NCBI GenBank assembly: GCA_030248135.1 | Contig: JASANC010003385.1 | Coordinates: 1 to 64,000, forward strand | Direction: 5' to 3' | From: Theristus sp. LFF4_11 | Lineage: Eukaryota; Nematoda; Chromadorea; Monhysterida; Xyalidae | Length of the DNA: 64,000 bases | Part shown: piece by piece, positions 25,901 through 34,810 of the stretch | Numbering within the stretch: position 1 is the stretch's first letter | Layout of the letters: each line of letters starts with the position of its first letter | Notes under the pieces: model-generated | The model's input: the letters and a program-made list of their open reading frames with translations, nothing else | What the model was told of the DNA's origin: nothing | Database searches by the model: none | Program-made: the position numbers and the translations under genes

Positions 25901-26456
25901 TACTTTCAAAGCTTCCTCCATGCCGTTTGTATACTTTGGCGGTATAAAGAAAGAAATTATCTGCCGTATTTTCAATCCATTTTCCACAGCAGTCCCATGG
26001 CCAGCCACTAGGCCATTTCACGTCCACTTTATTTACTGTTTGATACACCTCACCTTTTTGTATCAAATCTCCCAGGGTGGTGGTCTTCCAGTGTACGGCG
26101 CTCTGACACTCGTGACCTTCTACAGGCAGCACAGTGTCAAATTCTTCTTTCTGGTGATCTACACCAGCAAAGCCAGTGTGAGTCTTTATTGTTTTGCGAA
26201 TCTTTTTGCAAACCCAAGCGACAGATTGATATTGAATGTAGTTTCTTCGAAACAAGTGCAAGGGATAAGGCACAGGTGTTTCAAAATGTGCACCACTACC
26301 TCGGGGAACATGTATGTTACACTGAACACCGGTGGGTATAGCAAATGAAGCCCTTGCATTTTTGGACTGACATAGCATAGGAGCGGAGTTACGTAACCAA
26401 TAAGCACTTACGGGCACCGCATGAACCAGAGCGACAATTCCCAGGAAAAGCAGCAT
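19938..26456 (-). CDS. Envelope-like glycoprotein fused to Pol (PR-RT-RNase H-IN), 2,172 aa
   Basis: One uninterrupted ORF. Residues 1-20 are a hydrophobic signal peptide. Residues to about 705 form a Cys-containing, N-glycosylation-rich ectodomain with a Thr/Ser-rich stretch near 330-400. A hydrophobic membrane segment lies near 712-735. Then come an aspartic protease (LIDTGS, about 890), reverse transcriptase (YIDDVL, about 1326), RNase H (YIDAS, about 1475), and integrase with an HHCC zinc-binding region (about 1712-1760) and D,D,E residues (about 1780, 1845, 1880), ending in an acidic tail. The usual order places env after pol; here it is first and in the same frame. Predicted topology puts the glycoprotein outside or in the lumen and Pol on the cytosolic side. 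A splice acceptor (TTTCAG, exon from 26464) lies 8 bases before the ATG, so a spliced mRNA is likely. The glycoprotein family was not recognised. Confidence 0.93.
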   Translation of the reverse strand: MLLFLGIVALVHAVPVSAYWLRNSAPMLCQSKNARASFAIPTGVQCNIHVPRGSGAHFETPVPYPLHLFRRNYIQYQSVAWVCKKIRKTIKTHTGFAGVDHQKEEFDTVLPVEGHECQSAVHWKTTTLGDLIQKGEVYQTVNKVDVKWPSGWPWDCCGKWIENTADNFFLYTAKVYKRHGGSFESSAGSVRHCNYYAASCSLRDNSYMLWNVEPKTNCTYIDYKVMNGTIYSKNWLSDDLMLGLTLDDKNKVLACDGKPLWISPQGIAYRPYISPDRVRQTRQLKQDGNILLYQDFVVAGQTTSTRKFDTLTPFSLKEKPNILTQELPVATISTTGHTTNYPMTSSTTTTTPIITSTTTTSTIPSTKVTTTQTITSTVTEKHTQKPIPQTSTLIRSTETSQPSDRFQESNVNLPSLHSASKLAITHNTRGARKVNGNVWHNLDEAPAGGLGFDPDELKEQGGVVMSDQLAAQLNALYFDLHMNIHHSFQTAMLQACMSMQTMIEILKAQILAEPTLALRAVLNRSDIFATSGGSIVDVFPCKTLSTEQYVILPMNNTCTTQIPIQVNLNGSHFRAYLDSKTNIIHTQTLPVDCTLVQELPVYLHDNYYNYDAKTGILNLLEEPMALDILHYNLTELLWDANPIIWKEIVIYNLSVLNNHISLNDVSGSLFKQNEILKALGARDMSNPSIAANQIISQVVAKGTLGFMHGLVLDFKQLFLFIAAIYVYLHIIVAHCCPGNHRRAFLFSVPDLLAKFWKWLKEMTDMNFRWRRWFRRSSTSVPDHTKVRFRRGRALTTDDLEFVSLNRGSQTFPRGNERPEIPPRPRPEEIATSSQSSTSMTAVAPQKFPPTIPKLKTTTQLIAMIHEGTESESTGGQNVMVTTLVYFNGFSALALIDTGSFTSVVDKKYLETIPHEPVKPTQQTASGITNNSLAFVGSTVAQISIGNETHTHEFLVLDEAPFDVLLGNNVLKIFRRMTLDFEKQYMSIAGKQIPFNSDEKPDGKQAWEVQVLNDVTVPPRCEMLVMCRVGGSRQRPDLILEQRDSLPKQHGVLCAKTLFTSSQTVLPIRIANPTLEPISLKAGLCLGFGEQFCKVTTEDDNSQDSRQQPTCGIFTATNNCNHEILGLVDLSNTACSPPELEQLKALLVQYADVFVLQDGILGHCDIYEHSIPTADSAPVVRPMYRLPEVHKHVVKDQLEELLKMGLIRPSVSPYRAPLVVVTKPDGSLRICTDFRGLNAVTVPDLYPLPRLDTIIHSLGSAKYFTALDLKSGYYQVKVKEEDVHKLAFGCEFGSYDWVCMPFGIRNAPSSFQRLMNTVLNDCAGSALVYIDDVLIYSPNFESHLMHIEKVFQRLRKFNLKLHPKKSTFCQQELKFLGHIIGKDGIRPDPAKFDSVKNFPAPTTQKEVRRFIGLIQFYREFIKDFGTVAEPLTRLLRKNEPFLWGPEQEKAFEILKHRLIENVTLSYPDFSKPFYLYIDASQVGIGGILQQEDENGKQKVLSYVSKQLSPSQQRWSTTQREAYGLYFCVTHFRPYLLGHKFTVITDHRPLKYIMQLTNLTGPMFRWTESLRQFDGYMDIQYKPGRVHANADALSRLPIDNKDADADDNFGMQISPDNPAEPDLLANVNNKIFVIQEQHAEDDSQLFSELVKSQDNDSYFGAIVKALKNGRRTSDEKLKKILPQFQLKDGILVFSPRGQPSRTAIPKTLIKRVLESYHDSICGGGHTGQLRTFQKIQERFYWPNMRQHVNAYVKGCPKCQQFKRNTQNPRAPLVPIPVEGAFDVIGVDLITNLPLTEQGNTCILSVIDYLTKYPECFAIPDQTTQTFARIFVNEIICRHGVPKKIISDNGRNFVSNLVKEVTKILGLKHQLTTAYHPQSNGQCESLNGIVCRMMRNYTNYAGDDWDQLLPICLLSIRVSIQSSSKYSPFYCLYGRSPKLPLDLVYNTPDRRYVDQVDWVTELKFRLQSAWQLAHKHIDAAKNKQKAVYDRKKHGKPFKLGDRVLLKVEKIPTGLSKKFQPKFSGPYEVIKVKAPNYVIQKEGVKGMKLQTVHFNRLKPFSSPFVPDFEPVPEDIPSSDSSNEDWLDQVIVQNKEKQTIPADDETQANSDSSSETAIEAEDEHETDDETSQSHTNGVDTVSEAESEEIEQVRPRGGMHRYQLRERPQAKRNFPIIE

Positions 26457-26562
26457 TCCGAATCCTGAAACGAATTAGGTTTTTACCATTAACTAAAATT
26501 TGTTTTATTGGTTAAACCTTCTTCTTCACACAAAAAAATGGGAAAACAGATAACAAATCACG

Positions 26563-28317
26563 TTACATAAATCGAAGTCCACATGTACAATAATTGTTGC
26601 AAAAATGATCTGCATTGTATTGTATAACCGGTTTATTTCTCCCATTGTCCAGGTAAACATGTTTATGATGAGTTCCCTCCTTTTTTAATAAGTGTAGTAC
26701 AACTACATTACCCTTGTGATTTAGTAACGATGTACACTCCATTTTAACATGGCCCCTTTTTGGATATTGGTAACCCTTCTTTCTCTTCAATATTTTGACT
26801 GAAAATCCGGTCAGCAACTCATCAACGCTTTCCTTAAAGTTGTTCTCAGAGAAAATTTCGTCCGGGCCCTGGTGTAGATATACATTAACTACTGGAAGGT
26901 TGGAGCGTTCTAAAATAATTTTAATGACACTTTCTAAACCCTTCATGACCAAGGCTAGTCCCTCTCCAGCTCTACGATGTGCGATGGCAAACCGACTTCC
27001 GTATAAAGTGTGATACGGCTCCCAGATGACGTTATTCAGCTCCGGCGCTGCTTCAACAGCACAAGTCAAAATTGTCAACAGGGCTGTTTCTATCCAAGTG
27101 ATTTCAAATGCTTCACTTAAAGCGTCCTCATATTTCGTTGTCGGATTCCGGGTTGTTTGATGGCCAACCAGCGTCAAAGTTTTCAAATGTTGTAATTTAT
27201 GACGTACCATCATGCATTGGTCTACAAGCCTATTCATCGATAAAAGGCGCCGAGGGGGATCCGTTGGTAGAATTTTTCGCTCAGGGACTCCTATTTTTAG
27301 AGAATGCACTTCAACTCCGTCGGTTAAGTTCTCAAGCCTCCTCAGATTCTCGTCAACTTGGCTTGTCCCATTAATAATGACATGGACTATTCGAATGTCA
27401 AAGGGCACTGGAGGAATGTTTTCGTAGAGTTGAGGAATATGGAGTTCTTTTGCCGTAAGATCCCGATTTAAGTTGTTCATTTGCAAGTCACCCCCTATCG
27501 ATAAGTCCAGTGTAATTTCTCGCAATTTATTCGACCGCCCCCAATTGGGGCTTGAACGTAACCACTTTTTATAAGGTTCTAATGGTTGTGGAACGAAGCG
27601 AGCTACGGGGTGGACAGTCACCAAGGACAATTTTGTGATATTACTTAACACAAACGGGGCGTATGGATATGGTAGAAATGGTAGACGTTGATGTTCAGAG
27701 TCGGGTCTCAGCTCTGGTGACCGTTGTTTACCGATATCCACTAACAATTTGAAGGGTAGGGAACGAGGCGACGTTCTATCTAAGGAACCCATCTGGTTTG
27801 CAAAACGGCGACCGTCAGACAACCAATCAAAATCAGTACCCCTTTCTCTCTGTAACTCATAAGAAAAATGATCAACTATGATACTTTTATATTTTAAAAT
27901 AGCGAGTAGTGAATCTAAATGCATTGGAAGGATAATGTCGACTTCAGCCTCCCCAAACATTCTAATTTCAATACATAGCTCTCTAATTTTATAGCATTTG
28001 TATAAGTAATGCTCCAGATCGTCATAGAACCATTGGCTGGTCCGTTGATCGGTTGTGGCTATCCTTGGTGGCAGGTCGTCCATTTCAACTAGTGACTCAT
28101 GATTTTTACTGCAAGCTGTCCTAGTGTTCTTGTAAAAAGAGATATTCAGATGATCTTTTGACCAAGGAAGACAAGAAGAGCCTCTGATGGCCAACGCAAA
28201 CTGGTGACACAGACTGGCCAGTTGTTGTCGTTGTCGAGTGCTATCGATGAACTGGAATATGTGTGCCCACAGTTCGACGGGTAGCTGGTTGCCGAAATTG
28301 GAGTTCGGTTCGTTCAC
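26563..28317 (-). CDS. F-box protein carried by the giant element (about 584 aa)
   Basis: The N terminus has an F-box-like segment (LPVELWAHIFQFID, about residues 12-45) of the type that binds Skp1 in SCF ubiquitin ligases. The remaining 530 residues have leucine-rich, irregular helical character as in invertebrate F-box proteins with unclassified substrate-binding regions. The frame opens at a GTG right after a CGTCGTCAG acceptor-like site rather than at an ATG, so a short upstream coding exon is probable. It ends about 100 bp before the env-pol ATG. A role in degrading host proteins is inference. No introns are seen within the ORF. Confidence 0.75.
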   Translation of the reverse strand: MNEPNSNFGNQLPVELWAHIFQFIDSTRQRQQLASLCHQFALAIRGSSCLPWSKDHLNISFYKNTRTACSKNHESLVEMDDLPPRIATTDQRTSQWFYDDLEHYLYKCYKIRELCIEIRMFGEAEVDIILPMHLDSLLAILKYKSIIVDHFSYELQRERGTDFDWLSDGRRFANQMGSLDRTSPRSLPFKLLVDIGKQRSPELRPDSEHQRLPFLPYPYAPFVLSNITKLSLVTVHPVARFVPQPLEPYKKWLRSSPNWGRSNKLREITLDLSIGGDLQMNNLNRDLTAKELHIPQLYENIPPVPFDIRIVHVIINGTSQVDENLRRLENLTDGVEVHSLKIGVPERKILPTDPPRRLLSMNRLVDQCMMVRHKLQHLKTLTLVGHQTTRNPTTKYEDALSEAFEITWIETALLTILTCAVEAAPELNNVIWEPYHTLYGSRFAIAHRRAGEGLALVMKGLESVIKIILERSNLPVVNVYLHQGPDEIFSENNFKESVDELLTGFSVKILKRKKGYQYPKRGHVKMECTSLLNHKGNVVVLHLLKKEGTHHKHVYLDNGRNKPVIQYNADHFCNNYCTCGLRFM

Positions 28318-28836
28318 TGACGACGCGAAATGGTGGCATTCTAAAAATGAATTACTGCATCTGTTTTAATAATATTTGCTTGCACTATACGTATTGCGTT
28401 TTTTTTTCATGGAAAAGTAGCATCAAGGAACAAAATAAACTAAACAGTTTCCCTGCTTTCCGTAGTAATCAACAATAAAAGATCTATTGCTTATCAAAAT
28501 ACACATGCTCGGATTTGAACCACCACCAGTCTCATGCAAGCCACATGCTCTAACCGTCACACTATCGCACTCAAGCATTATGCAAACCACATTGTACGGT
28601 TTAGTAATACTGACGTGTAACAATCCATTGCTGGTAACACAGGGTAAACCACAGGACAAGAAGGATCATACGTGTAGTGTTCATAACACACAGATTCTGC
28701 GTTGGACCATATCCATTGGTCCACTTGTACCACGTACTATATGTCTATTGGTGTTTCGCAACTTATAAAAACTTATTTTATACACTTTGGTGTCATTTTT
28801 TTGTTCTTTCGTTGGCCTAGTTACTTGCTGTGGAGA
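28318..28836. other. Divergent spacer between F-box gene and antisense gene, with tRNA-like pol III boxes
   Basis: The F-box gene leaves this interval on the minus strand and the membrane-protein gene on the plus strand. On the minus strand about 28495-28570 reads like a tRNA-derived sequence: an A-box-like TAGTGTGACGGTTAGAGC followed by a near-consensus B box GGTTCAAATCC. The anticodon and T arms do not fold well, so a functional tRNA is unlikely; a SINE fragment or pol III promoter is possible. Confidence 0.4.
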
Positions 28837-31013
28837 ATGGTGTGGTTTTGGTTATTGTTGTTGGTCCAGGTGGTTCACACAAGATCTGTGTGTGAACTGT
28901 GCCGTTGTGATTATATGACCGCCTGGTGTGACTCATTTCCGCCTTCACCCTATACTCGGCCTGCCCCCCAAATCCGGTCTTTGGTGCTCCTGTCAGGAGT
29001 GGTCAGTTGTCCGGACATTCGGTCGGCGCGTCGGTGGTTTCCTCGGGTTCGTCGTATCCGGTGTACCAAGTTGGCAGTTGAGGTTGGTCTTTAACCATTG
29101 TTCTTTTCATTAATTCAGATATAGCTTCTCTTTCAGAGGTTAATAGTAAAACTTTTTGGCTCCGAAACATTGGTCACTTCTGAAAAAATGAAAAAAATTG
29201 TGGATATCACGTTTACGGCATGGCCGATTAAACAGGGCAGCTCTTTCTCAGGATTCAAGGAGCGCGCGAATTTTGAATGAAAAAGAAAAAAGATGTTTAG
29301 AAACCAATCTGCATGCCTTATTTGACACGTTTTTGAAAACCAATGGATTTCCCGCACTGGTCTGTGCATTCTTTCTCCATTGCACACATGATTGGGAATT
29401 AAGTAGGCATTTTTGAAAAATACAACTCCTAGTTTGCGACTGATCCCGCCTTGATGGACTGCCTCATTTATTCGACCATACTGTACCATCCCTGCTCCTG
29501 GTTTCTCCAACACATGAGTACGTAGTATAACCTTTTCGTTGAATTACTCTGTTTCTACGTTTTACTTCAGGCCACATCCTTGAGAACAACTTTGCCGACA
29601 ACCGGGTTGTCCACTTCCATATCGTCGTTACCGCTGACTGTGTCGTCAACGCGGTCGTTCACCCGTCCGATGTCCCATTTGATTGGCACGGGATCTGTTC
29701 ACACACGTCCGGTCTTTTCTCCCGCTGTCGTCAAATCAACTATGACGGTGAATTTGAGGAGCTCATTCCTATTTTTCAAATGTTGAGGTTGTTCTTCTTG
29801 TGAGAACAAAAAAGAAGAGCACAGAGGCGGTGGTCATAAACACTTGGTAGCATTTTGGAGATGGTTCGAAAATTTTAGATGCCAAAAATTATAGTACTGT
29901 GTGATAAACAAAAATTATAGTACTGTGTGATAAACAAAAATTATAGTACTGTGTGATAAACATGGGTTGATCACTGTCACTAATTTTCTCCGGCAAGTCC
30001 CTTATCTGAACATCTACGCATGCAACATATGAAGGTGAAAACATAGACTTTCTTTTCAAATCAATTCAAATCCGCCTGCTGTCTACACAAACCTGACACA
30101 TCAGGTTCTTCATTTTCGAACAGCTCCTAAGGTGGCGTGTGGTTGGTTTTTTTTTTAAATTTTTATGAATGTTTCAATTGCAGTCTGTGTTCCGTACAAC
30201 ACTTTCTCGTCGAATTATCTATACTCCTACTTCCGTGTATCGGACAACCCGCTGGTCCACTCCAATCGCTCGCCTCGGTTCGTGGTCGACGCTTTCCACA
30301 TTACTGACTAACTTAGCCACTTCAGCATCCGGGTCAACAACGCGCTGGTGGTGGTCACCACGTATTAGACCTCAATTTTCCACGGTATATTTCCCTTATA
30401 TCTATCTTTTCTACCTATTTTGTACTTGATTCCCAACGATCCAAAAAAAAAAATCCGTGCAGAATGTTACGTTTGGGTTGCTCATGGGTTTCTTGCGGTC
30501 TTCTGGTTTTTTAAAAGAATAACATTCCAAAAGAAAGAGTGCAACATGATAGTTAGGAACAGCTGGAAAATTTACACGTAGTTGCCAGTTTATTTTATTC
30601 AGTTTCCGCCGTCGTCAGCTTCGGTTTCTGGGCGTGTTAAAACGGTTTCAGTGTCGTATGGTAGCATTACGACGGTCGAGTCTCCGTCTTTTCGGCCAGT
30701 TACAAAGACGAAGATGGCCTCTATGCCCAATTCTACTTTGCTTACCGAGAATTCGACTGCCAATTTCAGTTTGTGGCATACCGTGCTACTAGTGTTTGTG
30801 GTGTCATTATTATTGATTTCTTCATTGTTGGCGGTGATTTTTACATTGTGCCTTGGGAGGAAGAACTTCCGATTCCGCTACAACATTAAGAAAGCTCTGG
30901 CGCAAAACGTTGGTGAAAGTCATGTGGTTCTGTTGAATGAAACAGTGGCATTGAGTCCTGAAGTTTACAATGATACGACATTTTTGCCATTGGCCAATTC
31001 TACTCTGCTGTGA
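28837..31013 (+). CDS. Antisense intron-containing type I membrane protein gene inside the retroelement (about 344 aa)
   Basis: Four exons join with all introns in phase 0: 28837-29082 (82 codons), 29571-29747 (59), 30184-30384 (67), 30603-31013 (136 plus stop). Donors are GTTGGT, GTGAAT and GTATAT; acceptors are TACTTCAG, CAATTGCAG and TTATTCAG. The product has a signal peptide (about 1-16), a short Cys-bearing N-terminal region, a long Ser/Thr-rich stalk encoded by exons 2-4, a hydrophobic membrane span (VLLVFVVSLLLISSLLAVIF, about residue 260), a basic stop-transfer and a roughly 60-residue cytoplasmic tail. The family is not recognised; it could be a captured host receptor or mucin-like protein, or a second surface glycoprotein. 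It is the only gene on the plus strand of the element. Confidence 0.7.
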
Positions 31014-31546
31014 TCCTAAAGCTTCGTTTTGTTCGTGATTTTCGTTGTTTTCTACGGTTCTGTTTGATGTGTGCTCGTTTTACCTTGTGTGTTTCCCTTT
31101 TCTGTGTCTTTTTCTATGTGCCTCGTCTAAACAATTTTGGTACCACACGACGACGCCGAATTACTTAGATGAATTGTGAAACATTATGAAACCACACAAA
31201 TCTCAGAAAGAAACCGGGAAAGAACTTCACTTCTATTAAGCACAATAACGAGTTAATCTAGAACGTGAGCTGTACTGAGTCAACAAAATTTGGACCAAAA
31301 AAAACCCTGTAGCTAAGGAGATGGAAAAATTGGAATCGCCAAAATGAGAGTGATCAATCAGTATTATAAAATTCAGAAAGCAGATAGTCCAAGGATAGGG
31401 CACCAGGGTATGAGTTCGCTAAGTACAACCGCAAACAGTAAACTTTCACCATAAAAAAATATTCCGAAGTGAGACTAAAACGACAGAACGGAAAGAAAAC
31501 GGTCCTAAATGAATAAAGTACAGGTATCAATATTGTGCATTCATTC

Positions 31547-31771
31547 AAACGTGTCCGGACTAACGTGACGTCATTTTATTTAAAAAAAACGCCCGTTTGT
31601 CAAAGTACAGACACTAAAATTTCAGTTTGGTGTGACTGATTCGACATTCACCATTTATTTACGGGAAGAAATCGGCTAAACGGATAGTCTGGTTTGCTGT
31701 GAACGACAAGCGCATGTTTTGTGGCACATGACGCCATTTTAGTGGGACACGTTTAAAAAAATAGGCCATAC
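31547..31771. repeat. Dispersed 225-bp repeat D, copy 1, inside the giant element
   Basis: Closely matches 47080-47300 throughout, including AACGCCCGTTTGTCAAAGTA and GAACGNCAAGCGCATGTTT. It starts AAACGTGTCC and has GGACACGTTT near the other end, a possible short inverted terminus. The same family occurs in host DNA next to nibrin, so the retroelement and this genome share a mobile repeat. No ORF is seen. Confidence 0.8.
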
Positions 31772-31963
31772 TAACAAATCCAAATCCACGAACAGTACAT
31801 TCGTCGAAAAGACCGGAATTCAAATGTGTGTTGTAAAATAAGTAGAAACCATTCTAATAGTGTAAATCTCAAAAAATGAATTAGTGAAAATTAGCGAGTC
31901 ACCAAAGGCCAAAATAATCAAAGAAAAATGAACAACAAATTCGTACGATCAAACGTTACTTTT

Positions 31964-34447
31964 TCACCTTTTCAAAACGAGTGAACTATACTCATAATTA
32001 CTTATATCTATGACCTGATTAATGAACCAAGGCTCTATCCAAAAGTCAGCCTTTACCAAATAATTTTTGACTAATTTTGAAAACTTTTTACAACCATGAT
32101 TGGACAAATGATACTGATTTTTCTCAAAATTCTTTCTATCCAAAAATAATTTACTAACTTTAACTAACTGCACCTCCGAGTGCGAATTAACAAAGCGTTC
32201 TAGTGCATCGTTATAAATTTCGATTGATGAGGCATTTCGTATTTTATGGGGCAAAATGTCACTAATAAAAATTTTTTTATCCGACCGAAAACTGTTGCTT
32301 AACAAAAGTACTCCAGCGAGAAAATTTTTAACTATGTTTCGTTCTGCATCCATTTCGGCCATAGTTAATTTCTGTAAATCACGAGTGCCGACATAAATAA
32401 AGATACGCTCTATCGTGGGGACAGGATACACTAAACCTAAACCCGTCAGTATTTTTTTAAAATTACCCTTGGGAAAACTCAGTACAAAAATTCCAGGAAT
32501 TTTGATATTACTGATTATAGAATCGCCTACAATTGCAAATTTCGGAGTTTCATCATGTTGGAATTCAGTTCTAATTTGAGTGAGCAATTTTCCCATGACA
32601 TTTTGCCCGGGAAACTTCATTCCAGGTTTGTACCGCTTCTCAATTATCCCCGTGCCCCAATACATATTCCAGGTACCCTCAGCCAGTACCTTGTTGTCAG
32701 TTTCTAAAAGTTTCTTTTTGAGTTCATGATTGAGACCAAACTTTTGATAAAGCAGAAGCATCATGATTCGTCGTTTTATCTTCCCCCATTGATATTGTCG
32801 ATCCGGGTCCCATTTTTTTACTCCCATTTGAGCCGTGTGTTTCGCTGCATATGGACAACTAAGGGCAGCAATTTTACGTGCCGTTTCATCATCTTGGTGA
32901 AATTTGGCCTTAACAAATTGGTAGGCGTGCTCCACAGAACAGAAATATCGTCCTTCAACTTGAATTGGAATCCCAGCCAATTTCCACATATTGCTCAGAA
33001 ATTGATGTTCCCGTGCGCCTTTCCCACAGAAGAAGATAGGCCAAGCTGAAAGGGATTTCAGTATAATTCACTCATTTTTTTACCACTAAAAATGTTTCTC
33101 GAAATGCACCAAAAATACGAGTTTGGACACCACATCCTGAAAACTACACACAAAAATGAATAAACGCACTGAAAAAAACTATTTCACTGTCAAAACAATG
33201 TTCCACTGCATACCACCAAATAGTTTTACTGCTAGTAAAATGAACCACAGGTAATTTCGCATTAACAAAAGTAATAATGTTCATCCAATCAAAGGTTATG
33301 AGTACCCAAAAATTATTTTCTTCCTTTTCCAAGTCTTCACTCTTTTAGCGTTCCTCTGGCATTTTCAAAAGCTCACGTACTTGTCCAAAAAATGACTGCA
33401 TCTCATTCTCGTAATTTTTCAGGCCGTTTAGGTTAACCACTCCGCCAGCTCGGGCGTCAACTTGCTCAAAAATCTCATCCACGTCCTCCATATGGCCAGA
33501 AAATATCGGAGAGGAAATGAGAAACCGTCCCTCTACAGGGAATGGGCGCTTGGTCATTTCAATCCACATTTTCTCGTTCGGGCCGAGTCGGTTCCAATCC
33601 TCTATATCTTGGTTGATATTTTCCAAATCATACCAGGCCCATCGGCATGGTTCCTTGAGCCCGGCTCGACTACAGTATGCGGGCAGCGGTGGAAAAGCCT
33701 TGGCGAGCTTGACCAAGGAACGTTTACTGATCCAGTTCCGGATCACTTCCTTCTTCTGCTTACTCAGCGGGAATCTGGCGTGAAGCTCCACAATTCCTAA
33801 AATTCGCTCCCTCAACCATTCCCAATCAGCCTTGGTGTTGTATTCCGTGAGGCCACATCGCGCAATCAAGTACCGAAAATTTTCTGGGTTGAATTTCTGT
33901 CCTAAGTATACCAAAGAATAAAATACAATTGTTTGACGTTCCCGTTTGGCACACGGATGTGAAAAAAATTCTTTCAACCGGTTCAACCATTGACTCTCAC
34001 AGTTGTCCAGTTCCTTGTCCCAACTGTCCAATCTCTCTCCTTCATTATTATCGACGTTGAACAGCGCCCGACAGACGCTGTCGAGATGCTTCTGGGTGGA
34101 ATACTGTTGCTCCCAATCGTCCGGTGTTGGATCGAGGTCTTTCAGCCGGGCGAACGGGGGTTCAACAAGCTTCGCTGGCACGACAACAGTCTCGAAAAAT
34201 GTTGCACGCATTTTATTTGCTTCGGCCACCAATTCGTCAACCAAAGGGTGAACGGCCTTCACCAACGGCTTCCGGGAAGACCAATTTGCAATGTTTCTTG
34301 CGGCCCTGAACTGCATATTGCTGGGCAGCTCTGAATGCAGTGTTCGTGTCACTTCACCATTAGCGTTTAGCTTACCAACGGCCAACAGGACTGAGTCAAC
34401 AAACGGAACTTCCTTCTCAGCTTTTGTGAGCGTTCGGATGATCTCAC
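31964..34447 (-). CDS. Two-exon gene: unknown N-terminal domain + NADAR + SGNH/GDSL-like hydrolase (at least 715 aa)
   Basis: Exons 34447-33377 and 33045-31964 join in phase (1 base + 2 bases) across a CGTGAGC donor and TTTCAG acceptor. The second exon completes a NADAR/YbiA-type domain: FFCGKGAREHQFLSN, then VEGRYFCSVEHAYQFVKAKF and the conserved AEGTWNMYWGTGI. NADAR proteins act on N-glycosidic bonds of ADP-ribose or nucleotide derivatives. It is followed by an SGNH-like fold: GDSI serine block near residue 530, GTRD block, and a C-terminal YHLSNHG histidine block near 667. The first exon (about 356 residues, Trp-rich, helical) is unrecognised. The frame begins at a CACAG acceptor with one base owed, so at least one upstream exon is missing from this model. 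Confidence 0.8.
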
Positions 34448-34810
34448 CTGTGGAAGATTTGGAAACGTTAAAACTAAATTATTTAACAACACCATCCGTC
34501 TTTACTAAAAATTCTAGTTGATAAAAAGAAGGGATAAAAATTAGAGCATGGCAAAAATAACAGTCCGCACAAACTCTTAACCAAAACAATCGAACAATTC
34601 CATACACCACAACACTACAAAATCAAAGGTTACTGCCAACTATTCCAAGTTATAACCGAGCGACTTGTATTCAACCACTCAAAACTCACCGCCCAGTAAA
34701 CTTCACCAGCCATTCCGAACTGTAATTTCATATTCTCCTTTTTTTCGAAAAGAATTTTTTTTTTTTCACATCGAAGAAATGGTCATTTATTTTTTTGTTT
34801 CTTTTTCTTT

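Noticed and set aside
20735..26348. Plus-strand ORFs of 60-155 codons within the env-pol interval
   Set aside because: They are antisense shadows of the 2,172-codon minus-strand frame, which contains all the catalytic motifs.
28837..29747. Alternative frame of the antisense gene's second exon (HFHIVVTADC-like translation)
   Set aside because: It looks protein-like, but it cannot be joined in phase to exons 1, 3 and 4, while the Ser/Thr-rich frame joins at all three phase-0 junctions.
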